A stretch of DNA of 64,000 bases, taken from an uncultured Flavobacteriales bacterium. Its GTDB lineage: Bacteria; Bacteroidota; Bacteroidia; Flavobacteriales_G; Salibacteraceae. Below the pieces are notes generated by a model. The model saw only the letters and a program-made list of their open reading frames with translations. It made no database searches and was not told the origin of the DNA. A program made the position numbers and the translations under genes. The stretch lies in contig CALSRO010000005.1 in NCBI GenBank assembly GCA_943788775.1, positions 248,001 to 312,000 of the forward strand, in the 5' to 3' direction. Shown piece by piece: positions 35,377 through 44,965 of this stretch (its first letter is position 1; every line of letters begins with the position of its first letter).

Positions 35377-36485
35377 TTCACAATCATTCTTTTGCTTTTA
35401 TCTATGTTTTCACTTTTTGCATTGATAATATAAATGCCAGGCAGTAAAAAATTCTCCTTATTGATGTGGTATTTAATGCTATTGTCGTCTTTCTGGTAAG
35501 GAATGAGTTCTGTGATGATATTACCTCTCGCGTCCAGAACTTGAGTAAGATAATTTCCGTTGGGACACTCCTTTAAGCTGGCTATACATGAGGGCACGCA
35601 AGGATTTGGAATAATTTCAAGTTCACACAAACCATCTAAGGACTCTTTGGCATTTAATACTACAACTTCAACCGCCAATATGCGATCCGATTTATCGTAT
35701 TGAACCACCCGATAATAGGTGGTTTTCATGTTGTCCGTATTGACATCACAACTGTAATTTTTGCCCGATTCCATATTTGAAATTACCTCCCTCGAAATTT
35801 CATGAAAAGTCATGCCATTATCGGATGTGCTCGCTACGAAGTAACCATTTTCGCCAATTAAGTTACTGGACCATAGCAGCTTATAAGAGTTGTCAATGTC
35901 GGGTTCGATGCTTAATTTCAACTTCTTTAGTGGGCTAAGTTCTACATCCATACATAGGTTTGATCCCGTAATTCGGCCACCAATTTCAACTTTTCCTATG
36001 CCGCATATATTGCCTTCACCCTCTGTAATAAGTGATCCTTGAATGGTTAACAATCCATCGATTACAACATCTGAGTTCCCTGAGATTGTCAAATTTCCAT
36101 TTATTACAATCGTTGACCCATCGGAAACTTGTACCATACTATTTCCAAATACTTCAACATCCCCATCGATTAGCAGGGTTCCACCGTTTATAACATACAC
36201 CTCGCCATCTCCATACAATTGGGTGAGCTCACAAATTGATCGCATTGAATGCTCAATCGTGATTTGATGGTTTTTAAAAAAGACAGAACATGGATTAAAC
36301 TCTGCCAAGTCTTTATTGGGAAGCCAGTTTTTGGGGCTGCTTGTTAATCCGTCACTTTTTGATTGGAAATGATTTACAGATTGTGCTCCAGAAAAAATTG
36401 GAATTCCAATCCCAACAAAGATCAATGCAGAGACTATGGTCCATCTCTGTAAAATTAGAATTGTATTTCGGACGATATTAGTCAT
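35373..36485 (-). CDS. T9SS type A-sorted exported protein, unknown passenger
   Basis: A 370-residue exported protein. The signal peptide lies at about residues 14-35 (ending IFSGAQ). Residues 95-180 hold repeated short hydrophobic beta-strands (VYVINGGTLLIDGDVEVFGN, then further 20-residue units), as in right-handed beta-helix folds. The C-terminus resembles a type A sorting domain: EIIPNPCVPSCIASL, then LLPGIYIINAK, ending SKRMIVK. The beginning overlaps the pyk gene by 8 bp. The function is not known. Confidence 0.77.
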   Translation of the reverse strand: MTNIVRNTILILQRWTIVSALIFVGIGIPIFSGAQSVNHFQSKSDGLTSSPKNWLPNKDLAEFNPCSVFFKNHQITIEHSMRSICELTQLYGDGEVYVINGGTLLIDGDVEVFGNSMVQVSDGSTIVINGNLTISGNSDVVIDGLLTIQGSLITEGEGNICGIGKVEIGGRITGSNLCMDVELSPLKKLKLSIEPDIDNSYKLLWSSNLIGENGYFVASTSDNGMTFHEISREVISNMESGKNYSCDVNTDNMKTTYYRVVQYDKSDRILAVEVVVLNAKESLDGLCELEIIPNPCVPSCIASLKECPNGNYLTQVLDARGNIITELIPYQKDDNSIKYHINKENFLLPGIYIINAKSENIDKSKRMIVK

Positions 36486-37902
36486 TTATTTTACTGACCT
36501 TCAGCATGTTAGACATTCCCTTGCTTGAAATTGGCATACTTGCGATGTTGATTAGAAGATCGTTCTCATCTAGATAGCCAGCCTTTTTAAGTTCGTATTT
36601 TATGTCAGCAATAGTATGATCCGTGCTCACAAATTTGTCGTAGTAAAAACCTTTTACGCCCCATACAAGACTGAGCATATTCAGTATCCTGAAGTTTGAA
36701 GTAAAGACGAAAATCCAAGCCTTTGGTCGGTAAGATGAAATACGGAAAGCAGTATAGCCTGAAAATGTCATGGTTACAATTCCTCTAGCCTTTATCTTGC
36801 TGCTAAGTCTTACCGCGCTATGACAGATAGAATCTGTAATAAGTCTCTCCTCCGTTGATTCGTGTTCAATCTCACGATAATAGATCCCATCATAGTCTTC
36901 CACCCGATTGACGATTTTGGCCATGGTTTCGATTACTTCAACCGGGTATTTTCCAACACTGGTTTCTCCGCTTAACATGACCGCATCAGCGCCATCCATC
37001 ACAGCGTTGGCCACATCGTTCACCTCGGCTCGGTTTGGAGACATGCTGTCAATCATGCTTTCCATCATCTGTGTAGCAATGATCACGGGTTTTCCTGCCT
37101 TTTGGCATTTTCTGACTATTTCCTTTTGAACAAGTGGAACATTCTGAAGTGGTATTTCCACCCCTAAATCACCCCGGGCAACCATGATGCCATCGGCTAT
37201 GGATATGATTTCATCGATATTTTCAACCGCCTCTGGCTTTTCGATTTTAGCTATGATCATCGTCTGTTTTCCAGCAGCCTCGATATATTCTCTGAGTTCG
37301 ATGATGTCTTGTGCCTTTCGGACAAATGAAAGGGCTATCCAAGATGCGTTATGCTTAAGTGCAAACTCTAAATCAATCTTATCTTTTTCTGTTAAACTGG
37401 GAAGTGATAGCTGAGATTCAGGAAGATTCACACCTTTTCGAGGTTTAAGAAGGCCACCTTGTGTCACTTTAGTAATCACATCAGTTTTATCTGTACCGAT
37501 GACTTCAACACGCAGTTTTCCATCGTCAAGTAGAATGTTTTCTCCAATTTTTACATCTCTTTCAAGATTGGGATAGCTAATTGATACGCGTCCATTCTTT
37601 CCGATTATATCATCGCTGGTTAGCCGTAATTCATCGCCATTGTTCAGCATGATGGACTCTTCTTCTAAAAGACCAATTCTGATTTTTGGTCCGCTTAGGT
37701 CGGCTAGAATTGCGGTGTGTGTGTTGAGTTGTCCATCAATATCACGCAGTGTGCCGATTACTTTTTCATGAATACTATGTTCTCCATGAGAAAAGTTCAT
37801 CCGAGCTACGCTCATGCCCGCATTGATCATCTTTGTAAGAGTCTCTTTGGTCGAGCTTGCGGGACCTATGGTCGCGACAATTTTTGTTTTGTTTTTTAAC
37901 AT
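36478..37902 (-). CDS. pyk: Pyruvate kinase
   Basis: A 474-residue glycolytic enzyme that makes pyruvate and ATP from phosphoenolpyruvate. Seen: the N-terminal KTKIVATIGPASSTKETL, NFSHGEH, the active-site IIAKIEKPEAVENIDEI, and MVARGDLGVEIPLQNVPLVQ, followed by ATQMMESMI and DGADAVMLSGETSVGKYP. The C-terminal regulatory domain is complete. It has its own promoter-like TAAATTCG (37913-37920), 10 nt before the ATG. Confidence 0.97.
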   Translation of the reverse strand: MLKNKTKIVATIGPASSTKETLTKMINAGMSVARMNFSHGEHSIHEKVIGTLRDIDGQLNTHTAILADLSGPKIRIGLLEEESIMLNNGDELRLTSDDIIGKNGRVSISYPNLERDVKIGENILLDDGKLRVEVIGTDKTDVITKVTQGGLLKPRKGVNLPESQLSLPSLTEKDKIDLEFALKHNASWIALSFVRKAQDIIELREYIEAAGKQTMIIAKIEKPEAVENIDEIISIADGIMVARGDLGVEIPLQNVPLVQKEIVRKCQKAGKPVIIATQMMESMIDSMSPNRAEVNDVANAVMDGADAVMLSGETSVGKYPVEVIETMAKIVNRVEDYDGIYYREIEHESTEERLITDSICHSAVRLSSKIKARGIVTMTFSGYTAFRISSYRPKAWIFVFTSNFRILNMLSLVWGVKGFYYDKFVSTDHTIADIKYELKKAGYLDENDLLINIASMPISSKGMSNMLKVSKIND

Positions 37903-37912
37903 GCTTAATCAG

Positions 37913-37920
37913 CGAATTTA
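37913..37920 (-). promoter_or_regulatory. -7-like box upstream of pyk
   Basis: TAAATTCG on the minus strand matches TAnnTTTG in seven of eight positions and lies 10 nt before the pyk start. No good -33 element is seen. Confidence 0.35.
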
Positions 37921-37969
37921 ATGGAGCATAGCACCGTAATTTGGTAACACCCTCAGTTTCGTTAACAAC

Positions 37970-38389
37970 TCAGTATTCAAACAGTGAGTACTGCAATTTT
38001 TTGAATGGATCGTTTTCCAAAGACGAAATAAATTGGATTGCCTCAAGATTTTGAAGCTTCTCAGCAAAGCGTTCATCATCAAACAGTTCGATATACCCTT
38101 CAACAAGCATAAACATATTGAACTGTTTATACTGCTTGACTAAAGGTATGTTATCGCTAAGGTTATTTACCAAGAAATAATTCAAATGATTATTTCGGTC
38201 TTGATGTCTGAAAAACGAGTATGAATGAACAGTTCCCTCCTTGTCACTCATGTCCAAGTGAAACCTATGAAAGTCAAATTTGAATAATGAATTGAGATAC
38301 CAAGCAACACGAAAATCTTTTTGATGGCAACTAAGTCCATAGCTGCAAAAATTATAATCATCCTCAACAATGAGCCTATGCTTGGACAT
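37970..38389 (-). CDS. IPExxxVDY family protein
   Basis: A 139-residue soluble protein. It starts with EDDYNFCSYGLSCHQKDFRV and contains the family region with IPLVKQYKQFNMFMLVEGYI, the IP...D/Y-type motif. It ends LQYSLFEY. Its place between rnc and pyk, with a 14-bp overlap with rnc, is the standard Bacteroidota synteny for this family. The function is unknown; a link to ribonuclease III or translation is only suggested by position. Confidence 0.83.
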   Translation of the reverse strand: MSKHRLIVEDDYNFCSYGLSCHQKDFRVAWYLNSLFKFDFHRFHLDMSDKEGTVHSYSFFRHQDRNNHLNYFLVNNLSDNIPLVKQYKQFNMFMLVEGYIELFDDERFAEKLQNLEAIQFISSLENDPFKKLQYSLFEY

Positions 38390-39104
38390 GTTGCAAACCT
38401 AATTCGTGAAAGGCGAGTTTAGCCGCTTCTTTTTCGGCTTTTTTCTTTGATCGTTCTTTAGTTTTCGATTTAAGAGTGCCATTGATTAATACCTCGCACA
38501 CAAAACCTTCAGTTTCTTCCAAACAAGCATAGGTATTAAACTCAAAAACTACTTTTTGTTGCTGGGCCCACTCGATTAATTGACTTTTAAAATCAATAGA
38601 ATTGTGCACAACATGTTCAATGTCTAAATAGTTTTTTAGCAGGTAATTCTTCACGGTTTTTTTGGATGCTTCAAATCCTTTGTCTAAATAGATTGCACCC
38701 AACCACGCCTCAAGAGCATTGCCCACAATTTTTTCTTTGGAATCATCACTGCCTATTCTGGCTTCTATCATTTGGTCAAGATTCGCATTCATACCAACTT
38801 CTCCTAACGTTTGTCTGTTTACTATTCGTGCTCGAATTTTGGTCAAAACACCTTCGTTTGCATCAGGAAATTTGTAAAAAAGATACTCGGTTACCACCGT
38901 GTCAAGGACTGCGTCACCTAATAACTCCAGTCGTTCATTGCAATCGCGATGGCAAAATTTCCCCGCACCAACTACCGATTTGTGCCTCAATGCTTTTTCA
39001 TACAGGGAGAAGTCGTTTGGCGAAATGCCCCAATACCGTTTGAGATAATTCTTAAGCTTAGATTGCCTTTCGCTGAGTCGTTTGAAATTGAATGATAGAA
39101 TCAA
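38376..39104 (-). CDS. rnc: Ribonuclease III
   Basis: A 242-residue double-strand-specific RNase that processes rRNA and mRNA. Its RNase III signature NERLELLGDAVLDTVV carries the catalytic Glu/Asp, EKIVGNALEAWLGAIYLDKG is the second conserved helix, and the dsRNA-binding domain at about 163-235 ends KKKAEKEAAKLAFHELG. It overlaps the downstream IPExxxVDY gene and follows fabF by 14 bp. Confidence 0.96.
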   Translation of the reverse strand: MILSFNFKRLSERQSKLKNYLKRYWGISPNDFSLYEKALRHKSVVGAGKFCHRDCNERLELLGDAVLDTVVTEYLFYKFPDANEGVLTKIRARIVNRQTLGEVGMNANLDQMIEARIGSDDSKEKIVGNALEAWLGAIYLDKGFEASKKTVKNYLLKNYLDIEHVVHNSIDFKSQLIEWAQQQKVVFEFNTYACLEETEGFVCEVLINGTLKSKTKERSKKKAEKEAAKLAFHELGLQHVQA

Positions 39105-39118
39105 GTAATCTGAAGGAT

Positions 39119-40375
39119 TTACCCTACAAATTTCTTAAAAATCACGGATGCATTGTGACCGCCAAAACCAAAAGTGTTGCTGAGCGCAGCATTTACAGTT
39201 CTTTTTTGTGGAGTGTGGAATGTAAGATTCAATTTTGAATCAATTCCTTCGTCATCGGTGAAATGATTAATAGTAGGAGGAACAATGTCATTCTTGACAG
39301 CTAAAAGAGTAGCGATACTTTCGATAGCTCCTGCCGCACCCAGTAAGTGGCCAGTCATAGATTTCGTGCTGCTCACATTCATTTTGTAGGCATGATCTCC
39401 AAAAACAGCTTTTATCGCCTTTAGCTCTGCGATGTCTCCAAGCGGAGTACTCGTTCCGTGAACGTTGACATAATCCAAAGATTCAGGAGTTAAATCGGGA
39501 TCGTCTTCTAATGCCGAATGCATCACATTTAAGGCTCCCAATCCTTCTGGGTGAGGAGCTGTTATATGGTGTGCGTCAGCCGACATTCCACCTCCGCAAA
39601 TTTCTGCGTAAATCTTTGCGCCTCTGGCTTTCGCATGCTCGTATTCTTCTAAAATAATAGCACCAGCGCCTTCGCCCATCACAAAACCATCGCGATCTTT
39701 ATCAAAAGGTCTTGAAGCCGTTTCGGGGCTGTCATTTCTTGTTGATAACGCGTGCATGGCGTTAAATCCGCCAATACCCGATTCATTAATTGCGGCTTCT
39801 GATCCGCCAGAAACGATTACATCAGCCTTACCTAATCGAATGTAATTGTAAGCATCAATCAGCGCATTAGTGCTGGTAGCACATGCGCTAACCAGACTGA
39901 AATTGGGTCCTCGAAATCCATATTTCATTGAAATATGACCAGCTGCAATGTCAGAAATCATTTTAGGAATAAAGAATGGGTTAAACCTTGGAGTACCATC
40001 TCCTTGGAAAAAACCTTTTACTTCATCTTGGAATGTTCCTATACCACCGATACCTGAGCCAAAAATGACTCCAACTCGATCTTGATTGACAGAATCCTCA
40101 ACCAACTTGGCATCTGAAACTGCTTCATCCGCCACAATGAGTGCGAATTTTGAAAACAAATCCAATTTTCGACCCTCCTTACGATCGAAAAAATTGTCCA
40201 AATCGAGATCCTTGACCTCGCAGGCAAATTGAGTTTTGAAGTTTGAAGCATCAAAGCGAGTAATAGGTGCAGCACCACTTTTACCCTTGAGTAAACTATC
40301 CCAAAATGTTGGCGCGTTATTTCCAATTGGAGTTAATGCACCAATGCCGGTAACGACTACCCGCTTTAGCTTCAT
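39119..40375 (-). CDS. fabF: Beta-ketoacyl-ACP synthase II
   Basis: A 418-residue elongation condensing enzyme of fatty-acid synthesis. The catalytic Cys is in SACATSTNAL, the two His residues in HGTSTPLGD and GHLLGAAGAIES. The ATG at 40375 is chosen because the enzyme's N-terminus (KRVVVTGIGALTPIG) starts there; a longer frame from 40495 overlaps acpP and adds nothing conserved. It follows acpP by 22 bp, as in most bacteria. Confidence 0.97.
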   Translation of the reverse strand: MKLKRVVVTGIGALTPIGNNAPTFWDSLLKGKSGAAPITRFDASNFKTQFACEVKDLDLDNFFDRKEGRKLDLFSKFALIVADEAVSDAKLVEDSVNQDRVGVIFGSGIGGIGTFQDEVKGFFQGDGTPRFNPFFIPKMISDIAAGHISMKYGFRGPNFSLVSACATSTNALIDAYNYIRLGKADVIVSGGSEAAINESGIGGFNAMHALSTRNDSPETASRPFDKDRDGFVMGEGAGAIILEEYEHAKARGAKIYAEICGGGMSADAHHITAPHPEGLGALNVMHSALEDDPDLTPESLDYVNVHGTSTPLGDIAELKAIKAVFGDHAYKMNVSSTKSMTGHLLGAAGAIESIATLLAVKNDIVPPTINHFTDDEGIDSKLNLTFHTPQKRTVNAALSNTFGFGGHNASVIFKKFVG

Positions 40376-40397
40376 AATATTTAGTGTTAAGGTTGGT

Positions 40398-40634
40398 TTA
40401 GGATGCGTGCTCCTGAATATACTTAACTGCTTCACCAACAGTTGCAATGTTCTCAGCTTGATCGTCTGGAATCGCAATGTTGAACTCTTTTTCAAATTCC
40501 ATGATTAGCTCAACTGTGTCGAGTGAATCAGCTCCTAAGTCGTTTGTAAAGCTAGCCTCCAGGGTAACTTCACTTTGATCAACTCCTAGTTTGTCTACGA
40601 TTATCGCTACTACGCGTTCTTGAATATCAGCCAT
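40398..40634 (-). CDS. acpP: Acyl carrier protein
   Basis: A 78-residue acidic carrier protein. The phosphopantetheine Ser lies in [12 protein letters not shown] (DSL motif, about residue 37). The flanking helices and the ending [10 protein letters not shown] are typical. It lies directly before fabF, so the two are probably co-transcribed. Confidence 0.98.
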   Translation of the reverse strand: MADIQERVVAIIVDKLGVDQSEVTLEASFTNDLGADSLDTVELIMEFEKEFNIAIPDDQAENIATVGEAVKYIQEHAS

Positions 40635-40709
40635 GATGCTTGATTTAATTTTTGCTTTTTAACAGAGTGCAAAGAAATACCTTTTCAGATGATTAATCCA
40701 AATTGAAAA

Positions 40710-41378
40710 TTATGAGTAATGAATACAGAGTTCGTTGAAGGGTTTTCGATGTAGGTTTGGAACGGTTGCGTTTTTTGCCGCATGTCCCACAGGGATTAGT
40801 AAATAGGGTCGTTCATTGTCGGGTCGCTTCAGTATTTCAGTCAAGAAATTCATTGGGCTGGGGGTGTGCGTAAGTGTGATTAATCCAGCATTATGAATGG
40901 CATTTATGAGCATTCCGCAAGCAATTCCGACTGATTCATTGACATAATAGTTTTGCCATTTTTCTCCATCAATATATTCAAAGGCTCGCTTGAATACAAT
41001 GATTAGGTATGGCGCAGTCTCAAGAAATGGTTTATTCCAATCCGTTCCAATGGCTTCTAGATCTTTTAACCATTTATCGCTCATGCGATGGGTGTAACTT
41101 TCATATTCTTCTTTTTCAGCAGCTTCTCGAATTCTTTTTTTGATTTTTGGATCGCTTACCAAGCAAAACGTCCATGGTTCTTTATGTGCACCAGATGGTG
41201 CCGTGCCAGCTGTCAGAATAATATTTTTAATGGTTTCAAACGGAACCGGCTCATCTGAAAAATCGCGGACGCTTCTTCTTAGATTGGATTTCTCATATTG
41301 TTTGCGACTCAGTTCAAGGCCTTCTTGATTTGAAATCTGAATGCCCTGATATGTGATGAATTTTGGTTCGTTACTCAT
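40710..41378 (-). CDS. Nitroreductase family protein, iodotyrosine deiodinase-like
   Basis: A 222-residue FMN-dependent oxidoreductase. The FMN site is marked by RRSVRDFSDEPVPFE and APSGAHKEPWTF. The second half has ESVGIACGMLINAIHNAG and LTHTPSPMNFLTEIL followed by RPDNERPYLLIPVGHAA, the pattern of iodotyrosine-deiodinase-type proteins in Bacteroidota. The substrate is uncertain. It is divergent from purN across 39 bp. Confidence 0.86.
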   Translation of the reverse strand: MSNEPKFITYQGIQISNQEGLELSRKQYEKSNLRRSVRDFSDEPVPFETIKNIILTAGTAPSGAHKEPWTFCLVSDPKIKKRIREAAEKEEYESYTHRMSDKWLKDLEAIGTDWNKPFLETAPYLIIVFKRAFEYIDGEKWQNYYVNESVGIACGMLINAIHNAGLITLTHTPSPMNFLTEILKRPDNERPYLLIPVGHAAKNATVPNLHRKPFNELCIHYS

Positions 41379-41387
41379 TGCGACTTC

Positions 41388-41395
41388 TACATTTG
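41388..41395 (+). promoter_or_regulatory. -7 box of the purN promoter
   Basis: TACATTTG is an exact match to TAnnTTTG, 22 nt before the purN ATG. A TTG at 41363-41365 lies 22 bp upstream and may be the -33 element. Confidence 0.55.
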
Positions 41396-41417
41396 AACCT
41401 GCAAATTAAACTTCCGA

Positions 41418-42008
41418 ATGCAAGTTGGAAATAATAAAATAAGATTGGCGGTGTTCGCATCTGGCTCTGGAACTAATGCGGAGGCGATAATGAAGCGATT
41501 TTCAAGACATCAACACATTGAGGTGGTATTAATTGTAACGAATAGATCTGAAGCGGGTGTAATTAAGCGAGCTGACTCCTTTGATGTTGAAACCATTTAC
41601 CTCCCAAAAAGTCGATTTGAGAATGAAACCGAAATTCTACAAATTCTCTCAGAAAAAGGGGTGGATTGGATCATCTTAGCAGGCTGGCTTTTACTAATAC
41701 CTCCTTATTTGGTGTTAAAGTTCCCTGGTCGAATTATTAATGTGCACCCTGCCTTGCTGCCAAAATTTGGTGGAAAGGGAATGTATGGAAGGCATGTTCA
41801 TGAAGCAGTTAAAAATGCGAACGAGATGGAGAGCGGAATTAGCATCCACTTTGTGAATGAAAAATTTGATGAGGGAGCTATTATTGAGCAGTTTAGGGTG
41901 AATCTGGAACATAGTGATTCAGCTGAGGAGATAGAAAGAAAAGTGCGTGAGTTGGAATTAAGCCACTATGCTAGCGTCATTGAAAAAGTGGTTTTATCCA
42001 AAGTTTAG
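41418..42008 (+). CDS. purN: Phosphoribosylglycinamide formyltransferase
   Basis: A 196-residue purine-synthesis enzyme that formylates GAR with 10-formyl-THF. Seen: the N-terminal ASGSGTNAEAIM, the NVHPALLPKFGGKGMYG active-site loop (His as catalytic residue), and IHFVNEKFDEGAII (catalytic Asp). The length is typical. Its start codon is 39 bp from the divergent nitroreductase gene. Confidence 0.95.
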   Translation: MQVGNNKIRLAVFASGSGTNAEAIMKRFSRHQHIEVVLIVTNRSEAGVIKRADSFDVETIYLPKSRFENETEILQILSEKGVDWIILAGWLLLIPPYLVLKFPGRIINVHPALLPKFGGKGMYGRHVHEAVKNANEMESGISIHFVNEKFDEGAIIEQFRVNLEHSDSAEEIERKVRELELSHYASVIEKVVLSKV

Positions 42009-42063
42009 TGATTTGCAAGTGACAATTTGTATTTTTTGGTCGCCTAAGCCTAATATTCAAACT

Positions 42064-44790
42064 ATGCCCAATAAACGACATTGGTTCATAATTGTAGCCA
42101 TTATCACACTCGTGTTTTCTGGTTTTTTCGATTCGCAAACCACTTTTGCAACGGAAGAACAATTGTCCGATTTTGTCCATGAATCGTTTCAAGATTCTCC
42201 GCCAACAGCGCATTCTGAACATGCTGAGAGTGAAGGGGCGCACGAAGCTGGAGAACGTCATGAAGATGGCGGAGGGCATGATGGTCCAGATACCTCAGGA
42301 CTGTTTTTTATCATCATAGCTGTATTTATCGGTGCCGCAACTCGGCATTTCTTGAAACGATTGCCAGTACCCTTTACGGCCTTGTTGCTCATTACAGGAA
42401 TTATACTGGGAGTAATGACCCGATTTCATTTATTCGATTCTTGGGCAGGAGTAGATGTTAGCTTCATCGCAGATTCGTTCAGATGGGCCGCTCATATTGA
42501 TCCTCATATGCTCTTTTTCGTGTTTTTGCCCATCCTGATTTTTGAGGCAGCATTTGCGATGGACTTACACACATTTAAAAAATCGGCCACGAACTCAGTC
42601 ATTTTAGCTGTGCCGGGAATATTAGTTGCTCTTCTAATGACAGGTGGATTGGTATACGCCATAGATTACTTTGATATTGGCTTAGAGGGTTGGGCTAATT
42701 GGTCGCTAGCTTTCATGTTTGGATCAGTTATCAGTGCCACCGACCCTGTGGCTGTTGTAGCGCTCTTAAAAGATTTAGGAGCCAGCAAGAAACTTGGAAC
42801 GTTGATAGAAGGCGAGTCATTACTGAACGATGGAACTGCCATTGTACTATTTATGGTTTTCTTTTTGGGGCTCTCAGGACAAGCTTCAGATGCCAACGGA
42901 TTTGTTGAGTTTTTCAGGGTTGCACTCGGTGGAATTGCCGTTGGACTGGTTGTGGGCTGGATTATTTTAAGATGGTTGAAGGGAGTGTTCAATGATGCAA
43001 TGGTCGAAATATCAGCTGTGGTAGGTGCTGCATATGTTACATTCTATGTCGCAGAGCATTTTATGCACGTTTCTGGGGTGCTTGCTTTGGTCGCCTTAGG
43101 CTTAATGATTGGCGGTATTGGACGCTCTAGCATATCTCCACAGGTGGAGCATTTTATGCATGAGTTTTGGGAGTTAGCGGGATTTATTGCGAACTGCCTC
43201 ATCTTCCTAATTGTTGGATTTGTCATCGCAGAAAGAACCGAGTTTACGGCTAATGATTTCTTGGTGTTGGGTATAATATATGTTGGAATACATGTGGTGC
43301 GTGGTGTTGTTATTCTTATTCACTATCCATTTATGAAAAATACAGGTTATGGCTTACCTGTGAAGGACGCAATTGTTGTCTGGTATGGTGCGTTGAGAGG
43401 CGCGATTGGTCTGGCTTTGGCGCTCATGGTAGCCGGGGTTGATTCCAACAGTATGGCCAATGCTATGGGTATTACACCTGAGGCTGCTACTACAATTAAG
43501 GACCAATTCTTATTCATTATTGCGGGTACTGTAACATTGACTCTGCTTGTAAACGCAACTACAATTAAGATGCTTGTAGAGAAACTTGGGCTGTTGGATA
43601 TCCCACCGGTTAAGGCGCTCGCAATGAAGGCAACTTCTGAATATATGAGAAGTAGTGCTGAAAATCACATGCAAAAGCTAAAGGAGGATCGTCATTTGCG
43701 AAAAGCAAATTGGAGCACCGTGGCTGAGTACTTACCAAAAGAAATGAAAATGGTGGAGGATGTGGATGAGTCAATCCTGTCCGTGGCTAAAATTGCTGAG
43801 TTAAGAAGACGGATTCTCGAAAAGGAAAAGAGCTCTTATTGGAAGCAATATAAGGAGGGAATGCTTGGTCCAAATGCGGTGAGAACTCTTTCTGACACGG
43901 TGAATGATATATTGGATGATAAGGGTGCACAGTCTCTTTCGCATAGAAAGGATTTGGAATTATTATGGCAACCCCCAAAATGGCTAAGCACTTTGCAATC
44001 ATGGCCAGTGATAGGTAAAATTACAGAGAATGCATTTTTTGAAAAACTTGCGATTAGTTATGATAGCGCAGTTGGTTTTATTGCAGCACAAGAGGAATGC
44101 TTGAAGCTGATTGAAAGCATGTATAGGGCTGAGGATGAGAGCGAACGACCAAATCTTGAACGAATTGAGCAAGAGGTAAATGAAAACATAATTAGTGGGC
44201 AAACTTTTGTCAGAAATCTAAGAAATACCTATCCAGAAATTTATCGATCTATTGCAACTCGACAGGCCATTCGTTCGGTCTTGAATTACGAGTTGCATAC
44301 AGTCGATAGACTGCGTAGCAAGGGACGTTTGGATGGTGGGGAGGCTTCAAAACTTACTCACGACATTGAGGCAAGAATGAAGAAACTTCTGGAGAAACCA
44401 CCAAGCATTGTGCTGCCAGAAACAGGTGATTTATTGGACGCTATTTCTTGGATCAAAGACTTAGATGTCGACACGGTTAAGAAGCTTAAGTCGCTCTGTC
44501 AAACCAAAATATTTTCAAATGGTCAGGTGGTTATGAAAGCGAAAAGCGCGACACAAGGCATGTTTATAATAGCGAGAGGAATCGTTAAAATATTGGACGG
44601 CACTGAAACGATAGAACTAGTTGGAAAGGGGCAGGTTCTTGGTCAAAAATTAATATTAGGAAATCGGGCAACACGCTATAGTGGAGTGTGTGAAACACCT
44701 GTTACAGCGTTGTGGTTATCTCGCTCAAATGTGAACCGATTATTAGAAGAGTCACCCGGTTTTAGAGCTATAATGGAAAAACTGCAATAA
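42064..44790 (+). CDS. CPA1-family Na+/H+ antiporter with C-terminal cyclic-nucleotide-binding-like domain
   Basis: A 908-residue antiporter. A His/Glu-rich segment follows the N-terminal signal-like helix (residues 4-25), with EHAESEGAHEAGERHEDGGG at about 55-75. The transport domain has the CPA1 features: SATDPVAVVALLKDLG and EGESLLNDGTAIV. Residues about 505-780 are a long helical cytoplasmic domain and about 795-900 form a cNMP-binding-like fold (SNGQVVMKAKSATQGMFIIA). The layout is like plant SOS1. The ATG at 42064 is preferred over a TTG at 41968 that overlaps purN. Confidence 0.87.
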   Translation: MPNKRHWFIIVAIITLVFSGFFDSQTTFATEEQLSDFVHESFQDSPPTAHSEHAESEGAHEAGERHEDGGGHDGPDTSGLFFIIIAVFIGAATRHFLKRLPVPFTALLLITGIILGVMTRFHLFDSWAGVDVSFIADSFRWAAHIDPHMLFFVFLPILIFEAAFAMDLHTFKKSATNSVILAVPGILVALLMTGGLVYAIDYFDIGLEGWANWSLAFMFGSVISATDPVAVVALLKDLGASKKLGTLIEGESLLNDGTAIVLFMVFFLGLSGQASDANGFVEFFRVALGGIAVGLVVGWIILRWLKGVFNDAMVEISAVVGAAYVTFYVAEHFMHVSGVLALVALGLMIGGIGRSSISPQVEHFMHEFWELAGFIANCLIFLIVGFVIAERTEFTANDFLVLGIIYVGIHVVRGVVILIHYPFMKNTGYGLPVKDAIVVWYGALRGAIGLALALMVAGVDSNSMANAMGITPEAATTIKDQFLFIIAGTVTLTLLVNATTIKMLVEKLGLLDIPPVKALAMKATSEYMRSSAENHMQKLKEDRHLRKANWSTVAEYLPKEMKMVEDVDESILSVAKIAELRRRILEKEKSSYWKQYKEGMLGPNAVRTLSDTVNDILDDKGAQSLSHRKDLELLWQPPKWLSTLQSWPVIGKITENAFFEKLAISYDSAVGFIAAQEECLKLIESMYRAEDESERPNLERIEQEVNENIISGQTFVRNLRNTYPEIYRSIATRQAIRSVLNYELHTVDRLRSKGRLDGGEASKLTHDIEARMKKLLEKPPSIVLPETGDLLDAISWIKDLDVDTVKKLKSLCQTKIFSNGQVVMKAKSATQGMFIIARGIVKILDGTETIELVGKGQVLGQKLILGNRATRYSGVCETPVTALWLSRSNVNRLLEESPGFRAIMEKLQ

Positions 44791-44795
44791 AGCAC

Positions 44796-44825
44796 TTGGA
44801 GCAAATTGATATAGATATATATTTG
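44796..44825 (+). promoter_or_regulatory. Promoter of the tRNA-Val(TAC) gene
   Basis: TTG (44796-44798), 19 bp, TATATTTG (44818-44825): a full Bacteroidota promoter match. The tRNA starts 20 nt further on. Confidence 0.75.
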
Positions 44826-44844
44826 CAGCCCTTTTAAGGGAAAT

Positions 44845-44919
44845 GGGAGTTTAGCTCAGTTGGTTCAGAGCACCTCGTTTACACCGAGGGGGTCGGGGGT
44901 TCGAATCCCTCAACTCCCA
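44845..44919 (+). tRNA. tRNA-Val (anticodon TAC)
   Basis: A 75-nt cloverleaf. The acceptor stem GGGAGTT pairs with AACTCCC, the D-arm has AGCTCAGTTGGTTCAGAGC, the anticodon loop is TTTACAC (anticodon TAC), and the T-arm carries GGTTCGAATCCC. The 3' CCA is encoded (44920-44922). Confidence 0.96.
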
Positions 44920-44926
44920 CCATTTC

Positions 44927-44951
44927 AAGCCTCGCTAGTCGAGGCTTTTTT
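44927..44951 (+). terminator. Terminator after tRNA-Val(TAC)
   Basis: AAGCCTCG/CGAGGCTT forms an 8-bp stem with a 5-nt loop and is followed by a T run, 5 nt after the encoded CCA. Confidence 0.85.
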
Positions 44952-44965
44952 GACTTGTGTATCTT

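Noticed and set aside
38666-39043. 125-codon plus-strand open frame inside rnc
   Set aside because: Antisense to ribonuclease III, which is fully recognisable, and without any start signal or domain.
40236-40508. Plus-strand open frame opposite the fabF/acpP junction
   Set aside because: Antisense to two certain fatty-acid synthesis genes.
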